In this document: piece after piece, positions 51,465 through 60,446 of the stretch | Position numbering within the stretch: the first letter of the stretch is position 1 | Layout: each line of letters starts with the position of its first letter | From: Flavobacterium aquidurense | GTDB taxonomy: Bacteria; Bacteroidota; Bacteroidia; Flavobacteriales; Flavobacteriaceae | Assembly: GCA_900107365.1 (NCBI GenBank) | Contig: FNPS01000006.1 | Coordinates: forward strand, 187,452-251,451 | Direction of reading: 5' to 3' | DNA length: 64,000 nucleotides | Position numbers and translations under genes: made by a program | Notes under the pieces: generated by a model | Database searches by the model: none | Seen by the model: the letters and a program-made list of their open reading frames with translations, nothing else | What the model was told of the DNA's origin: nothing

Positions 51465-51947
51465 TTATAAGAACTTTTTATCAAACATAAAAGGAAGTAA
51501 GTTTTTTAGGGAAGCTGATTGATAAACTTCACCAATTTCGCCCATAAAATAGATTTCGATAGGAGTATCCTGCTTAATTTCGTATTCTGCAATTGACTGT
51601 CGGCAAGAACCGCAAGGAGGAATTGGAGCTGTTGTCTTATTAGTATCTGAAGCGGCAGTAATTGCCATTTTTAGAATTTTAGCTTCCGGATAAACACTTC
51701 CTGCATGAAAAATTGCTACACGTTCTGCGCATAATCCTGACGGATAGGCAGCGTTTTCCTGGTTTGATCCTAAAACTATTTTTCCGTTATCTAAAAGTAA
51801 GGCAGCGCCAACTCTAAACTGAGAATAAGGAGCGTATGCTTTTTTGCGAATTTCAACAGCCTGATTCATTAAGTCCTGAATTTCTGGTGAAAGCTCTTTT
51901 AAGTTGTCATATACTACAAATGATGATGTAACGCTTATTTCTTTCAT
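51465..51947 (-). CDS. cdd: Cytidine deaminase
   Basis: A zinc deaminase of the pyrimidine salvage pathway converting cytidine/deoxycytidine to uridine. The 160 residues carry the catalytic CAE (73-75, in SGLCAERVAIFHAG) and PCGSC (111-115, in IPPCGSCRQSIAEY). AYAPYSQFRVGAALL is the usual substrate segment. Size matches the tetrameric homologues. It lies between porV and pdhA on the same strand; a terminator separates it from porV. Confidence 0.94.
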   Translation of the reverse strand: MKEISVTSSFVVYDNLKELSPEIQDLMNQAVEIRKKAYAPYSQFRVGAALLLDNGKIVLGSNQENAAYPSGLCAERVAIFHAGSVYPEAKILKMAITAASDTNKTTAPIPPCGSCRQSIAEYEIKQDTPIEIYFMGEIGEVYQSASLKNLLPFMFDKKFL

Positions 51948-51965
51948 TGTTTTTATGGGAAAAAA

Positions 51966-51999
51966 AATCCAAATTTCTAAAAAAATAGAAATTTGGATT
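51966..51999 (-). terminator. Terminator of porU-porV
   Basis: AATCCAAATTTCTA and TAGAAATTTGGATT pair, with T residues after it on the minus strand. It lies 25 bp past the porV stop. Confidence 0.85.
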
Positions 52000-52023
52000 G
52001 TTATTGTTTTTTATTTTGTCTCT

Positions 52024-53226
52024 TTAATAAGTTTCATATTTGTCGCCAAAGTTAAACGTTAAAGAAAAACGAAGTGTGTTTTCTAACGGATTTTTAACTT
52101 TTGAAGTCGAGAATAAATAGGAAACATCAACTTTTACGATATTATATTTGAAACCTGCTCCTAATGAAAAGAACTGTCTGGCTCCTTTTTCCGGACTTTC
52201 ATGAAAATAACCTGCACGAACTGCAAAAGCATCCTGATACATATATTCTCCGGCAACACTATAGGTAACTTCTTTTAATTCTTCGCTAAAACCGTCTGGA
52301 GCGTCTCCAAATGATTTGAAAATTCCTTCAACCCAACCTATGTCATGATAATTGTTGTAATTGTTGGCATTGGCTTGTTCTTGCGAAATATCTCCCGGAT
52401 CGGTAAAATCACCATCGCCGTTAGCGTCAACAGGTGTTCCGGGTCCCGGAGGAGTTGGAACTAATAACTTAGTAAATTCAACACTAAGATTAACTTTGTT
52501 GTAATCATCTAATATGAAATCGAAACCTCCACCTAGTCTTAAATTGGCTGGTAAAAAGTTAGAGCTTAAATCATCATTGTCATAATGGATTTTTGGTCCT
52601 AGATTTTGAATGTTAAAACCTGCTCTCCATCTTCCATTGAAATCAGTATAGGCAATTTCTTCTGATTGATAGAATCCGGCTACATCTACCGCAAAAGATC
52701 CTGCAGCAGAAGCATCAATATCTTCTGAAGCAATTTTTAAATTGGAGCGAATATACCTTCCTGCAACAGCCATTGAGAATTTCTCGCTTAACTTTAAAGA
52801 ATAGGATCCATCTAACGCAAATTCGTTTGGTGATACTATTCTTGCAGCTTCGTTTGGATCGCCCGTAGTTCTTAGTTCAATATCTCCAAAACCAAAATAA
52901 CGAAAGCTTGTTGCAAAAGCACTTTTTTCGTTGATCTTATTATAATATGTTAATTGGCCAAGTGAGATGTCATTGGCTAAATCAGTAAGATATGGAGTAT
53001 AACTGATTGAGAAACCTTGTTTGTCTTCTGAAAAAGCATATTTTGCTGGATTCCATTGTTGGGAAAATACATCGGCAGAAGTTGCTACACCCTGATCTGC
53101 GAGACCTGCTGCTCTTGCATCAGCGGCTACTAATAAAAATGGAACTCCAGTTGTAATAGGTCGATCTTGGGCTTTGACGTACGTAACAATTAAAAAACAA
53201 ATTAATAAAAGTGATATTTTTTTCAT
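52024..53226 (-). CDS. porV: Type IX secretion system outer membrane protein PorV
   Basis: An outer-membrane beta-barrel (14-strand FadL-type family) of 400 residues with signal peptide MKKISLLLICFLIVTYVKAQ. TTGVPFLLVAADARAAGLAD and SQQWNPAKYAF are PorV/PorQ signatures. It shuttles type IX cargo from the translocon to the PorU sortase; here it follows porU by 41 bp on the same strand. One extracellular loop (about 262-275) contains DANGDGDFTDPGD, resembling a calcium-binding loop. The C-terminus LRFSLTFNFGD is a terminal strand. Confidence 0.9.
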   Translation of the reverse strand: MKKISLLLICFLIVTYVKAQDRPITTGVPFLLVAADARAAGLADQGVATSADVFSQQWNPAKYAFSEDKQGFSISYTPYLTDLANDISLGQLTYYNKINEKSAFATSFRYFGFGDIELRTTGDPNEAARIVSPNEFALDGSYSLKLSEKFSMAVAGRYIRSNLKIASEDIDASAAGSFAVDVAGFYQSEEIAYTDFNGRWRAGFNIQNLGPKIHYDNDDLSSNFLPANLRLGGGFDFILDDYNKVNLSVEFTKLLVPTPPGPGTPVDANGDGDFTDPGDISQEQANANNYNNYHDIGWVEGIFKSFGDAPDGFSEELKEVTYSVAGEYMYQDAFAVRAGYFHESPEKGARQFFSLGAGFKYNIVKVDVSYLFSTSKVKNPLENTLRFSLTFNFGDKYETY

Positions 53227-53267
53227 TTATAGAAATAATGGTATTTATTGTACAAATATATATATTA

Positions 53268-56200
53268 TTATAGGATGACAAGCTTTTCGTATTTTTCTGC
53301 CTTTTTATTTGTCAAATTAGATTTGACTGTAAGTTTGTAAATGTAAACTCCTTTTCCAATTCTGTCTCCAAAATCGTCTCTGCCATCCCAGGTTATTTCT
53401 CTTGATAAAAAACCTTCTGTAGTAATGATTTGATTTTTTGTCCATACTACTTTTCCTGTGATTGTCATTACCTGAACCTGGACGTCCAAAGGTTCGTAAG
53501 GTCTGTTATGCGAAAACCAGAACTGAGTATAGGTCGAAAACGGATTTGGATAATTAAGAACGTGTGTTAATGTCAAAGATTCATCTCCTACTACAACAAA
53601 TTGGATTTCACTTGTTACCGGATTGTTGTAAACATCCCAGGCTGTAAAACTTATTGTATGCATTCCTGCTGCTAAATCTCGTAATGGGAAACGTAAATTT
53701 CCATTAGTATAATCATCTAATTTTGTTTGATAATAATCATTCAAAACATACGGATTACTTACATCACCGTCTAAAATTGCAACAATATCGTGGCCAATTC
53801 CGCTGGCGGTATTTATACCATTTTCATCTTCTAAAAGAGCCAGTAGAAATGGAGAACTATTTGTAATGCCACCTGAAACAAAAGTTTCGTCGTTCATATA
53901 TAACTTCACTTTTGGACTAATATTGTCCTGAGGTGCATTTTCGTTTATTCCGCCAATTTTAATAATAGTACTATAGCCGGATTGGTTTTCTATTGGTTGA
54001 TTTTTTTTAGAATAAAAACTAATTCTTCCATAATCAACAGCAATTCGTATGTCTCTCGGAACAACAAAACTAAATTCAAATTGACCGTTGGTTACGCTTG
54101 CGTTTCCTCTGAAAATAGTTTCTCCAAGGGTTTTGAATGACATTGCAGGGCTATATCCATCATTATTTAAAGTTGAAGCTGTAATTAATTTGTCAAAAAT
54201 AGCAGTGGCTAATTCGCCATTATAATTACTTAATAAAGTGTTGTTTTCGTCTGTGATTTCTCCGGAAATTTTAATTTTTGACAGTGATTTAAGATCTGGA
54301 ATTGGTTGTGAGATCACAACATCGTTTACTTTTGTTAAATTTATTCGTGGTTTAGGAATGGCTAACATCAAAGCGGGGTCTCCAATGTAAAAAATAACAT
54401 TACTTGAGTAACTTGGGTTTTCATTTTTTGAAATTCGGAGTGCTTCTGCAATTGTTGTGTATTGGTTTGATCCGTATGAAAATAGATTTTTGCTTAAACT
54501 ATCATTGAAGTTTTCAGCATTAAATTGACCAATTGCCCGAATGGTTGTTAGCATAGAAATGGCGCCCCCCTTTGGATTCCAAAAAGTATATTCACCGGCC
54601 GTTGGTCTTGTTGGATCGTCAAATCTCGAAAACTCACATGTGATAGTGATGAATAACGGATATTTATATTGATTATTTAAGTTTTGACCATCTGATTTTT
54701 CCCAAATTCTTTCACTTGCGAGACCATCTTCACCACCATGTCCTAAATAATTAAAAACCAACGCTCCTTTTTCAAAAGCATCAAAAAAATCGCTTCTTGC
54801 TTTTGGGTATCTCGAACCACCAGCAGAAGCTTCCTGTGTATAAGAGTCGAGAATAATTTTGTCAATATTGAAAAAGGGTTTTTCAGTAGCAATCCCATCG
54901 GCTAAACTATTTTGCCTGGACTGTAAAGAAGCATCTGAACTTTGATCTGAATCATCACTAACTAAAACAAAGTTATTTCTCCAGTTTCCGTAAGATTTTG
55001 CGTCATGATATTCTAGTACTTTATTAACCATTTCTCCGGCCTGAGCATTGTCTGAAACCAGCATTCTTCCAACTGCAATGTCAATTCCTCCAAAAAACGA
55101 AATTACATTTCCCTCATCTGGATCCATAAGTCCGTAAAAATCATCAGAAGCAAATGAAGATTCTCCAATTGTATTACTATTTAAGGAATGGTATATAGGT
55201 ACAATATTGGTGTTGTTTGAAATTCGATCTTTGTAATCGAATGAAGCGTCTCCAAATAGATTGATGTATTTTACTCTTTTCTCTGGAGAAGAAGCATTTT
55301 CGTAAATGTATTTAATGCAATTTCTTATAGCTGCAATATCTTGTTTTCCGGAAGAAAATTCCTGATAGATATTTTCTAATGCAATTACTTTTGTGCTTAA
55401 ATTAGAGTAAGAACGATGAAAACTAGCTAGTTTTTCAGCTTGAGAAACTAAAGACTTTGGCGTAATAATGATGTAATCGATATCCTGAAAGCTGTTCTGA
55501 GCGTTCTTAAAAAGAGTTCCTTTCAGGTTTTGATTGGTAATTTTTGACTGACTTTCTTTTAAAGGACTGAAATAATCGGCGGGATCTATGGCAATGTATT
55601 TTCGAATTTCTCCTAAAGAAGCTTTAAAGCTAAAAGTAGTCTGATTGGAGTTTTCCACTTTTGATACATTATATAGGTCTGTAATATCCCAAATTTGAGA
55701 AATTCCTGCTGCATTTCCAATAGTGTAATTTGCGATTCCTGCCGTAGAACCCGCTAAGTCATACTGGAATTTAAATTGTTTTCCGATTCCAAGAAGCTTT
55801 CTTTTTGCGGTTATATTGATATAGTCCAAGTATCCTTTTGATCCCGGAACACCGTTATTATTATAGGTAAGTTTTATTTTTACACTTTCGGATCCGTTAA
55901 ATGTAGTGTTTGCAGGCAGTTTTCCTGTGTAAAACCTGACTTCTGAACTTTGTACTAAGGCATTAAAATTTATAGTACCAATACTTTGTCCATTGGCAGT
56001 AATTACAAACGAAGTAGGAGTGTAGGCAGCTGAAGCACTGTTAACTTCAATTTTTAATGGTACTGCTGTTTCAAGATTCGGAAATGTAAATGTAAATTCC
56101 TGTTCCTGATTGATGTCAAATGATTCGCCGAACCATTGACGTCCTAAGTGAGCAATGTTTGTCTGGTCGATTTCGTGAAATTGATAGTCATCAAACGTGT

Positions 56201-57104
56201 TTAGCTCGAGTGTGGTGTTTGCAGAAGGTTGATTCAGGTTTAAAATCCTTTTACCATCGCCACCATTTACAGTTATATAATAATAAGATTTGTTGTCGAA
56301 TAAATTGAGATTTGTCTGACTCTCCGTGTTCCAGTTATCAGTTCCTTCAGCATAAAAAAGAATGTAATCATCATTGTTAAAAACCCCGTCAGATTCGCCA
56401 ATAATCTGAATAGCATTCTCAGTTAAATCATTCGGGTAATAAGTGCTGTTCATTAAAGGTAGCATTTTTCCTCCGTTTCCGTAGATTTTAATTCTTTTTG
56501 GATCAACCTTAGAAGCGTCAAATCCCAAACTCTGTAAAAATGCTTTTGAAATTTTATAAACACCTGATTTTTCAATGTAAAAGCGATACCAATCTCCAGT
56601 CGCTAAAATAGAATTTTGAATGCTATTTGATTTTTGCGCGAAAGAAATGTTACTGTTTTTGGATGTATTGTTGTTTAAATTATAAGAGAATGACCGAATA
56701 CGTTTAAAGCTGTTTCCTTCCTTTATAATAGGTGAAAGTGATATGAAAATTTGTTTTTTATCTCTTGAAAAAGCAATTTTTAACGTTTCATTTGGTTTTG
56801 CCGGAATATTTTCGAGCGATAAATCACCTAAATCAGATATTGAGACTGTTTCATAAATAATATTGGAAATTTGTACAGAAGAGTCGTTGGAGTAATTAGA
56901 TTGGTTCAAATTAAGCAATAATATTATGCTTTTTTTTGTACTATCATACCTAAAACTATTGCCGGAAAAGTAAGGGATGACTGTTTTGAAATCGCCAAAA
57001 CTCATTTCTTTTTTAGTTTGCCAATCTATTGTAAAGTCCCCATTTATTTGGGAAAATGCCAAAATTGGAAGCATAAAAAAATATAAGATTAGGGACTGTT
57101 TCAT
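53268..57104 (-). CDS. porU: Type IX secretion system sortase PorU
   Basis: A 1278-residue C25 (gingipain-like) cysteine protease acting as the sortase that cleaves C-terminal sorting domains of type IX cargo and attaches the cargo to the surface. Signal peptide MKQSLILYFFMLPILAFSQ. The catalytic dyad is His789 in FNYLGHGGEDGL and Cys823 in ITITCEFSRF. The C-terminal 90 or so residues look like a type A sorting domain (NYPNPFSTYTQFWFSHN; GKGVYIYKLTVKS). It is divergently transcribed from gldJ (207 bp apart) and followed by porV, the arrangement known in F. johnsoniae. Confidence 0.92.
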   Translation of the reverse strand: MKQSLILYFFMLPILAFSQINGDFTIDWQTKKEMSFGDFKTVIPYFSGNSFRYDSTKKSIILLLNLNQSNYSNDSSVQISNIIYETVSISDLGDLSLENIPAKPNETLKIAFSRDKKQIFISLSPIIKEGNSFKRIRSFSYNLNNNTSKNSNISFAQKSNSIQNSILATGDWYRFYIEKSGVYKISKAFLQSLGFDASKVDPKRIKIYGNGGKMLPLMNSTYYPNDLTENAIQIIGESDGVFNNDDYILFYAEGTDNWNTESQTNLNLFDNKSYYYITVNGGDGKRILNLNQPSANTTLELNTFDDYQFHEIDQTNIAHLGRQWFGESFDINQEQEFTFTFPNLETAVPLKIEVNSASAAYTPTSFVITANGQSIGTINFNALVQSSEVRFYTGKLPANTTFNGSESVKIKLTYNNNGVPGSKGYLDYINITAKRKLLGIGKQFKFQYDLAGSTAGIANYTIGNAAGISQIWDITDLYNVSKVENSNQTTFSFKASLGEIRKYIAIDPADYFSPLKESQSKITNQNLKGTLFKNAQNSFQDIDYIIITPKSLVSQAEKLASFHRSYSNLSTKVIALENIYQEFSSGKQDIAAIRNCIKYIYENASSPEKRVKYINLFGDASFDYKDRISNNTNIVPIYHSLNSNTIGESSFASDDFYGLMDPDEGNVISFFGGIDIAVGRMLVSDNAQAGEMVNKVLEYHDAKSYGNWRNNFVLVSDDSDQSSDASLQSRQNSLADGIATEKPFFNIDKIILDSYTQEASAGGSRYPKARSDFFDAFEKGALVFNYLGHGGEDGLASERIWEKSDGQNLNNQYKYPLFITITCEFSRFDDPTRPTAGEYTFWNPKGGAISMLTTIRAIGQFNAENFNDSLSKNLFSYGSNQYTTIAEALRISKNENPSYSSNVIFYIGDPALMLAIPKPRINLTKVNDVVISQPIPDLKSLSKIKISGEITDENNTLLSNYNGELATAIFDKLITASTLNNDGYSPAMSFKTLGETIFRGNASVTNGQFEFSFVVPRDIRIAVDYGRISFYSKKNQPIENQSGYSTIIKIGGINENAPQDNISPKVKLYMNDETFVSGGITNSSPFLLALLEDENGINTASGIGHDIVAILDGDVSNPYVLNDYYQTKLDDYTNGNLRFPLRDLAAGMHTISFTAWDVYNNPVTSEIQFVVVGDESLTLTHVLNYPNPFSTYTQFWFSHNRPYEPLDVQVQVMTITGKVVWTKNQIITTEGFLSREITWDGRDDFGDRIGKGVYIYKLTVKSNLTNKKAEKYEKLVIL

Positions 57105-57187
57105 AAGTTGAAAAGTAGAAATTATTTTTAAATTATTTTAGTAAGTAAAAATATAGTATTTCATGTTACAGTAAATAATAAAAAGTA

Positions 57188-57195
57188 TATTTTTG
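57188..57195 (+). promoter_or_regulatory. gldJ promoter candidate
   Basis: TATTTTTG matches TAnnTTTG, 116 bp before the gldJ start. A second, weaker candidate is TTG with TATATTGC closer to the gene (about 57256-57292). Which one is used cannot be told from sequence. Confidence 0.4.
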
Positions 57196-57311
57196 CGTTC
57201 GTAACTATAGGTTATTTTCTGGTAAAAAACAGTGAAATAAAATTATTAGAACAGATGTTGCTAATTAAATGTTAATTATTATATTGCAGCACCTAAATTT
57301 ATCACCTAAGA

Positions 57312-59003
57312 ATGAGTATGAAAGTAAACAAAATTGTAGTCTTGCAATTAATGATGTCAATGGTATTGATGTTAGGCACGGCTAGTTGTAGCAAAAAATC
57401 GAGTTCCACTCACGCTTCTCGAGCAACAGGTTGGGACGTGGATAGTCAGAATGGAACTTCTGCCAGAAATGCAGGAAAAAAACAACAGGCTGGTCCTGGT
57501 TTAGTTTTTGTTGAAGGAGGTACATTTACTATGGGTAAAGTACAGGATGATGTTATGCACGATTGGAATAACACACCAACTCAACAACACGTTCAATCAT
57601 TCTATATGGATGAAACCGAAGTTACGAACGGTATGTACTTAGAATACCTGGAGTGGTTGAAGAAAGTTTTTCCTCCAACAGAAGAAAATTACAAGAATAT
57701 TTACGAAGGAGCATCACCAGATACTTTAGTTTGGAGAAATCGTTTAGGATACAATGAAACGATGACTAACAACTACTTAAGACATCCTTCCTATGCAAAC
57801 TATCCTGTAGTTGGTGTAAACTGGATTCAGGCAGTTGAATTTAGTAAATGGAGAACAGACCGTGTGAATGAAGCTGTTCTTGAAAAAGACGGATACATTA
57901 AAAAAGGTGCAAAAACACAAGATGTTAGCGCTGAAAGTTTGTTTAATACAGAAGCTTATCTTGCATCTCCATCTACAACTTATGGTGGTAATGAAGAAAT
58001 TGTATTAAAGAAAAATCCATCAGGAAGAAGACCTAAAGCTGGAAAAGACGGAGTAGTACCAGAAGAGAAAAATGTATATGCACAACGTTCTTCAGGAGTT
58101 ATTTTGCCAGAGTACAGACTTCCAACCGAAGCAGAATGGGAATATGCAGCTGCAGCCGATGTTGGACAAAGAGAATATAACATCTACAAAGGACAAAAGA
58201 AATACCCTTGGTCTGGAGATTATACACGTTCATCAAAACGTAAAAACAAAGGGGATCAATTGGCTAACTTTAAACAAGGAAACGGTGATTACGGTGGAAT
58301 TGCAGGTTGGTCTGATGATGGAGCTGATATTACAAACTCTGTAAAAAGTTATGCTCCAAATGATTTCGGATTGTACGATATGGCTGGTAACGTTGCAGAA
58401 TGGGTTGCCGATGTTTACAGACCTATTATTGACAATGAGGCAAATGATTTTAACTACTATAGAGGAAATCAATATGCTAAAAACAAAATTGGTAAAGACG
58501 GTAAAATTGAAATCGTTTCAACAGCGAGTATTAAATATGATACTTTAAGTAATGGTAAAGTTGTAGCAAGAAATCTTCCTGGAGAAATTGCTCAGGTACC
58601 GGTTGATGAACAAGAAACATACTTGAGAACAAATTTCAGTACAAGCGACAATATCAATTATAGAGATGGTGACAAACAATCTTCCAGATATTTTGATTTT
58701 GGAGATTCTGAGTCAGGACCAAAAACAGATCAGGCAATGTACAATTCTCCTAAACATAATATCACTACTGATAGTTTAGGTAAGATGATTAGAAAATATG
58801 ACAACTCTAGTAAACGTACAACTTTAATCGACGATAAAGTAAGAGTTTACAAAGGAGGTTCTTGGAGAGACAGAGCATATTGGTTAGATCCGGCTCAAAG
58901 AAGATATTTCCCTCAGGATATGGCAACTGATTACATCGGATTCAGATGTGCAATGTCTAGAGTAGGTTCAAAAGCGGAAAAAAGAAAATCGCCTAGAAAC
59001 TAA
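57312..59003 (+). CDS. gldJ: Gliding motility lipoprotein GldJ
   Basis: A 563-residue outer-membrane-associated lipoprotein required for gliding and for stability of the GldK complex. The signal ends in a lipobox with Cys26 (VLMLGTASCSKK). A formylglycine-generating-enzyme-like fold follows: GLVFVEGGTFTMG, then SFYMDETEVTNGMYLEYL, then RLPTEAEWEYAAAAD, closing with YKGGSWRDRAYWLDPAQRR and YIGFRCAMS. The position next to porU and the length near 560 fit GldJ. The first ATG (57312) and one two codons later are both possible. A long terminator hairpin follows. Confidence 0.92.
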   Translation: MSMKVNKIVVLQLMMSMVLMLGTASCSKKSSSTHASRATGWDVDSQNGTSARNAGKKQQAGPGLVFVEGGTFTMGKVQDDVMHDWNNTPTQQHVQSFYMDETEVTNGMYLEYLEWLKKVFPPTEENYKNIYEGASPDTLVWRNRLGYNETMTNNYLRHPSYANYPVVGVNWIQAVEFSKWRTDRVNEAVLEKDGYIKKGAKTQDVSAESLFNTEAYLASPSTTYGGNEEIVLKKNPSGRRPKAGKDGVVPEEKNVYAQRSSGVILPEYRLPTEAEWEYAAAADVGQREYNIYKGQKKYPWSGDYTRSSKRKNKGDQLANFKQGNGDYGGIAGWSDDGADITNSVKSYAPNDFGLYDMAGNVAEWVADVYRPIIDNEANDFNYYRGNQYAKNKIGKDGKIEIVSTASIKYDTLSNGKVVARNLPGEIAQVPVDEQETYLRTNFSTSDNINYRDGDKQSSRYFDFGDSESGPKTDQAMYNSPKHNITTDSLGKMIRKYDNSSKRTTLIDDKVRVYKGGSWRDRAYWLDPAQRRYFPQDMATDYIGFRCAMSRVGSKAEKRKSPRN

Positions 59004-59022
59004 GATTTAAAAATTTAATAAC

Positions 59023-59075
59023 AAAAATTCCAAATTCCAAAAGCTGAACATTTCAGTGTGGAATTTGGAATTTTT
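59023..59075 (+). terminator. Terminator of gldJ
   Basis: AAAAATTCCAAATTCCA and TGGAATTTGGAATTTTT form a 17-bp stem with an inner CTGAA/TTCAG hairpin in the loop. Confidence 0.85.
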
Positions 59076-59121
59076 TGTATTAATTTTTTTCTACTTTTAC
59101 GATCTATTAAAAATTTTATAA

Positions 59122-60408
59122 ATGAATATTCAAGAAATTCATAACCTGTTTTTACAATGTAAATCGCTTTCAATTGATACAAGAAAAATTGAAAAAGATT
59201 CTATTTTTTTTGCTATTAAAGGTGAAAACTTTGATGCAAATACTTTTGCTAAACAAGCACTGGAGTTAGGAGCTTTATTCGTTATTATTGATAATGAATC
59301 TTATCTAATTGATGAAAGAACGATTCTGGTTCAAAATAGTTTAGAAACTTTACAGGAGTTGGCAAAATTTCATCGTGCTTATTTAAAATTACCAATTATT
59401 GCCCTGACAGGCAGTAATGGTAAAACAACTACGAAAGAGCTTATTAATGTAGTTTTGTCTAAAAAATATAAAACGAAAGCTACGGTTGGAAATCTGAATA
59501 ATCATATTGGAGTTCCATTAACATTATTAAGTTTTAATACTGAAACTGAAATTGGAATTGTAGAGATGGGGGCGAATCATAAAAAAGAAATTGCATTTTT
59601 ATGTGAAATTGCCCAGCCAGATTATGGATATATTACCAATTTTGGAAAAGCTCATTTAGAAGGTTTTGGTGGTGTGGAAGGTGTAATTGAAGGTAAAAGC
59701 GAAATGTATCAGTATTTAGCCAGGAAGGATAAATTGGCTTTTGTTAATCTTGAAGATCCAATTCAGATTGAAAAAGCTGCAGGTATAAAATCATTTACTT
59801 TTGGTATAAACGATAACAAAGCCGATGTGAAAATTAAAAAAATTACTGCAAATCCTTTTGTAGTAATAGCGTATGAAAACTTCAACGTTGAATCACATTT
59901 AATTGGCTTGTATAACTCAAATAATATAAATGCGGCAGTTTCAATTGGTCGTTATTTTAAAGTAGATAATGAAGCTGTAAAAGAGGCAATCGAAAATTAT
60001 ATTCCGGAAAATAACAGGTCTCAATTACTGAAAAAAGGATCAAACCAAATTATTTTGGATGCCTATAATGCGAATCCGAGCAGTATGGCTGTTGCTATTA
60101 CAAATTTTCTTCAGTTGGATAGCCCAAATAAAGTTATGGTTTTAGGAGATATGTTCGAATTAGGAAAAGAAAGTCAGCAAGAACATAAAATCATCGTTGA
60201 GTCTTTATTGAATCAAAATAAATCAATTTGTTATTTGATTGGCAAATCATTTTATGATAATAAAGTTTCAGACGAAAATATTCGATTTTTTGAGACTTTT
60301 GAAGATTTTTCAAATCATCTCAAAGCTATACATTTTGAAAATAACAGTATTTTAATAAAAGGATCCAGAGGAATGGCGCTCGAACGTACTTTGGAATATA
60401 TATCATAA
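59122..60408 (+). CDS. murF: UDP-N-acetylmuramoyl-tripeptide--D-alanyl-D-alanine ligase
   Basis: A cytosolic Mur ligase that adds D-Ala-D-Ala to the UDP-MurNAc-tripeptide, completing the peptidoglycan precursor. The 428 residues show the ATP P-loop IALTGSNGKTTTKE, the central motif NNHIGVPLTLLSF and EMGANHKKEIAFLCEIAQPDYG, and a C-terminal domain motif ILDAYNANPSSM. It is slightly shorter than E. coli MurF (about 450). It has its own upstream TACTTTTA near-consensus and a terminator shared with the convergent regulator. Confidence 0.94.
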   Translation: MNIQEIHNLFLQCKSLSIDTRKIEKDSIFFAIKGENFDANTFAKQALELGALFVIIDNESYLIDERTILVQNSLETLQELAKFHRAYLKLPIIALTGSNGKTTTKELINVVLSKKYKTKATVGNLNNHIGVPLTLLSFNTETEIGIVEMGANHKKEIAFLCEIAQPDYGYITNFGKAHLEGFGGVEGVIEGKSEMYQYLARKDKLAFVNLEDPIQIEKAAGIKSFTFGINDNKADVKIKKITANPFVVIAYENFNVESHLIGLYNSNNINAAVSIGRYFKVDNEAVKEAIENYIPENNRSQLLKKGSNQIILDAYNANPSSMAVAITNFLQLDSPNKVMVLGDMFELGKESQQEHKIIVESLLNQNKSICYLIGKSFYDNKVSDENIRFFETFEDFSNHLKAIHFENNSILIKGSRGMALERTLEYIS

Positions 60409-60410
60409 TA

Positions 60411-60440
60411 GAAAGCCATTCGTCGCAACGAATGGCTTTT
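60411..60440. terminator. Bidirectional terminator between murF and the regulator
   Basis: AAAGCCATTCGT and ACGAATGGCTTT pair around CGCA, between convergent genes whose stops are 38 bp apart. Confidence 0.9.
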
Positions 60441-60446
60441 TAATTT

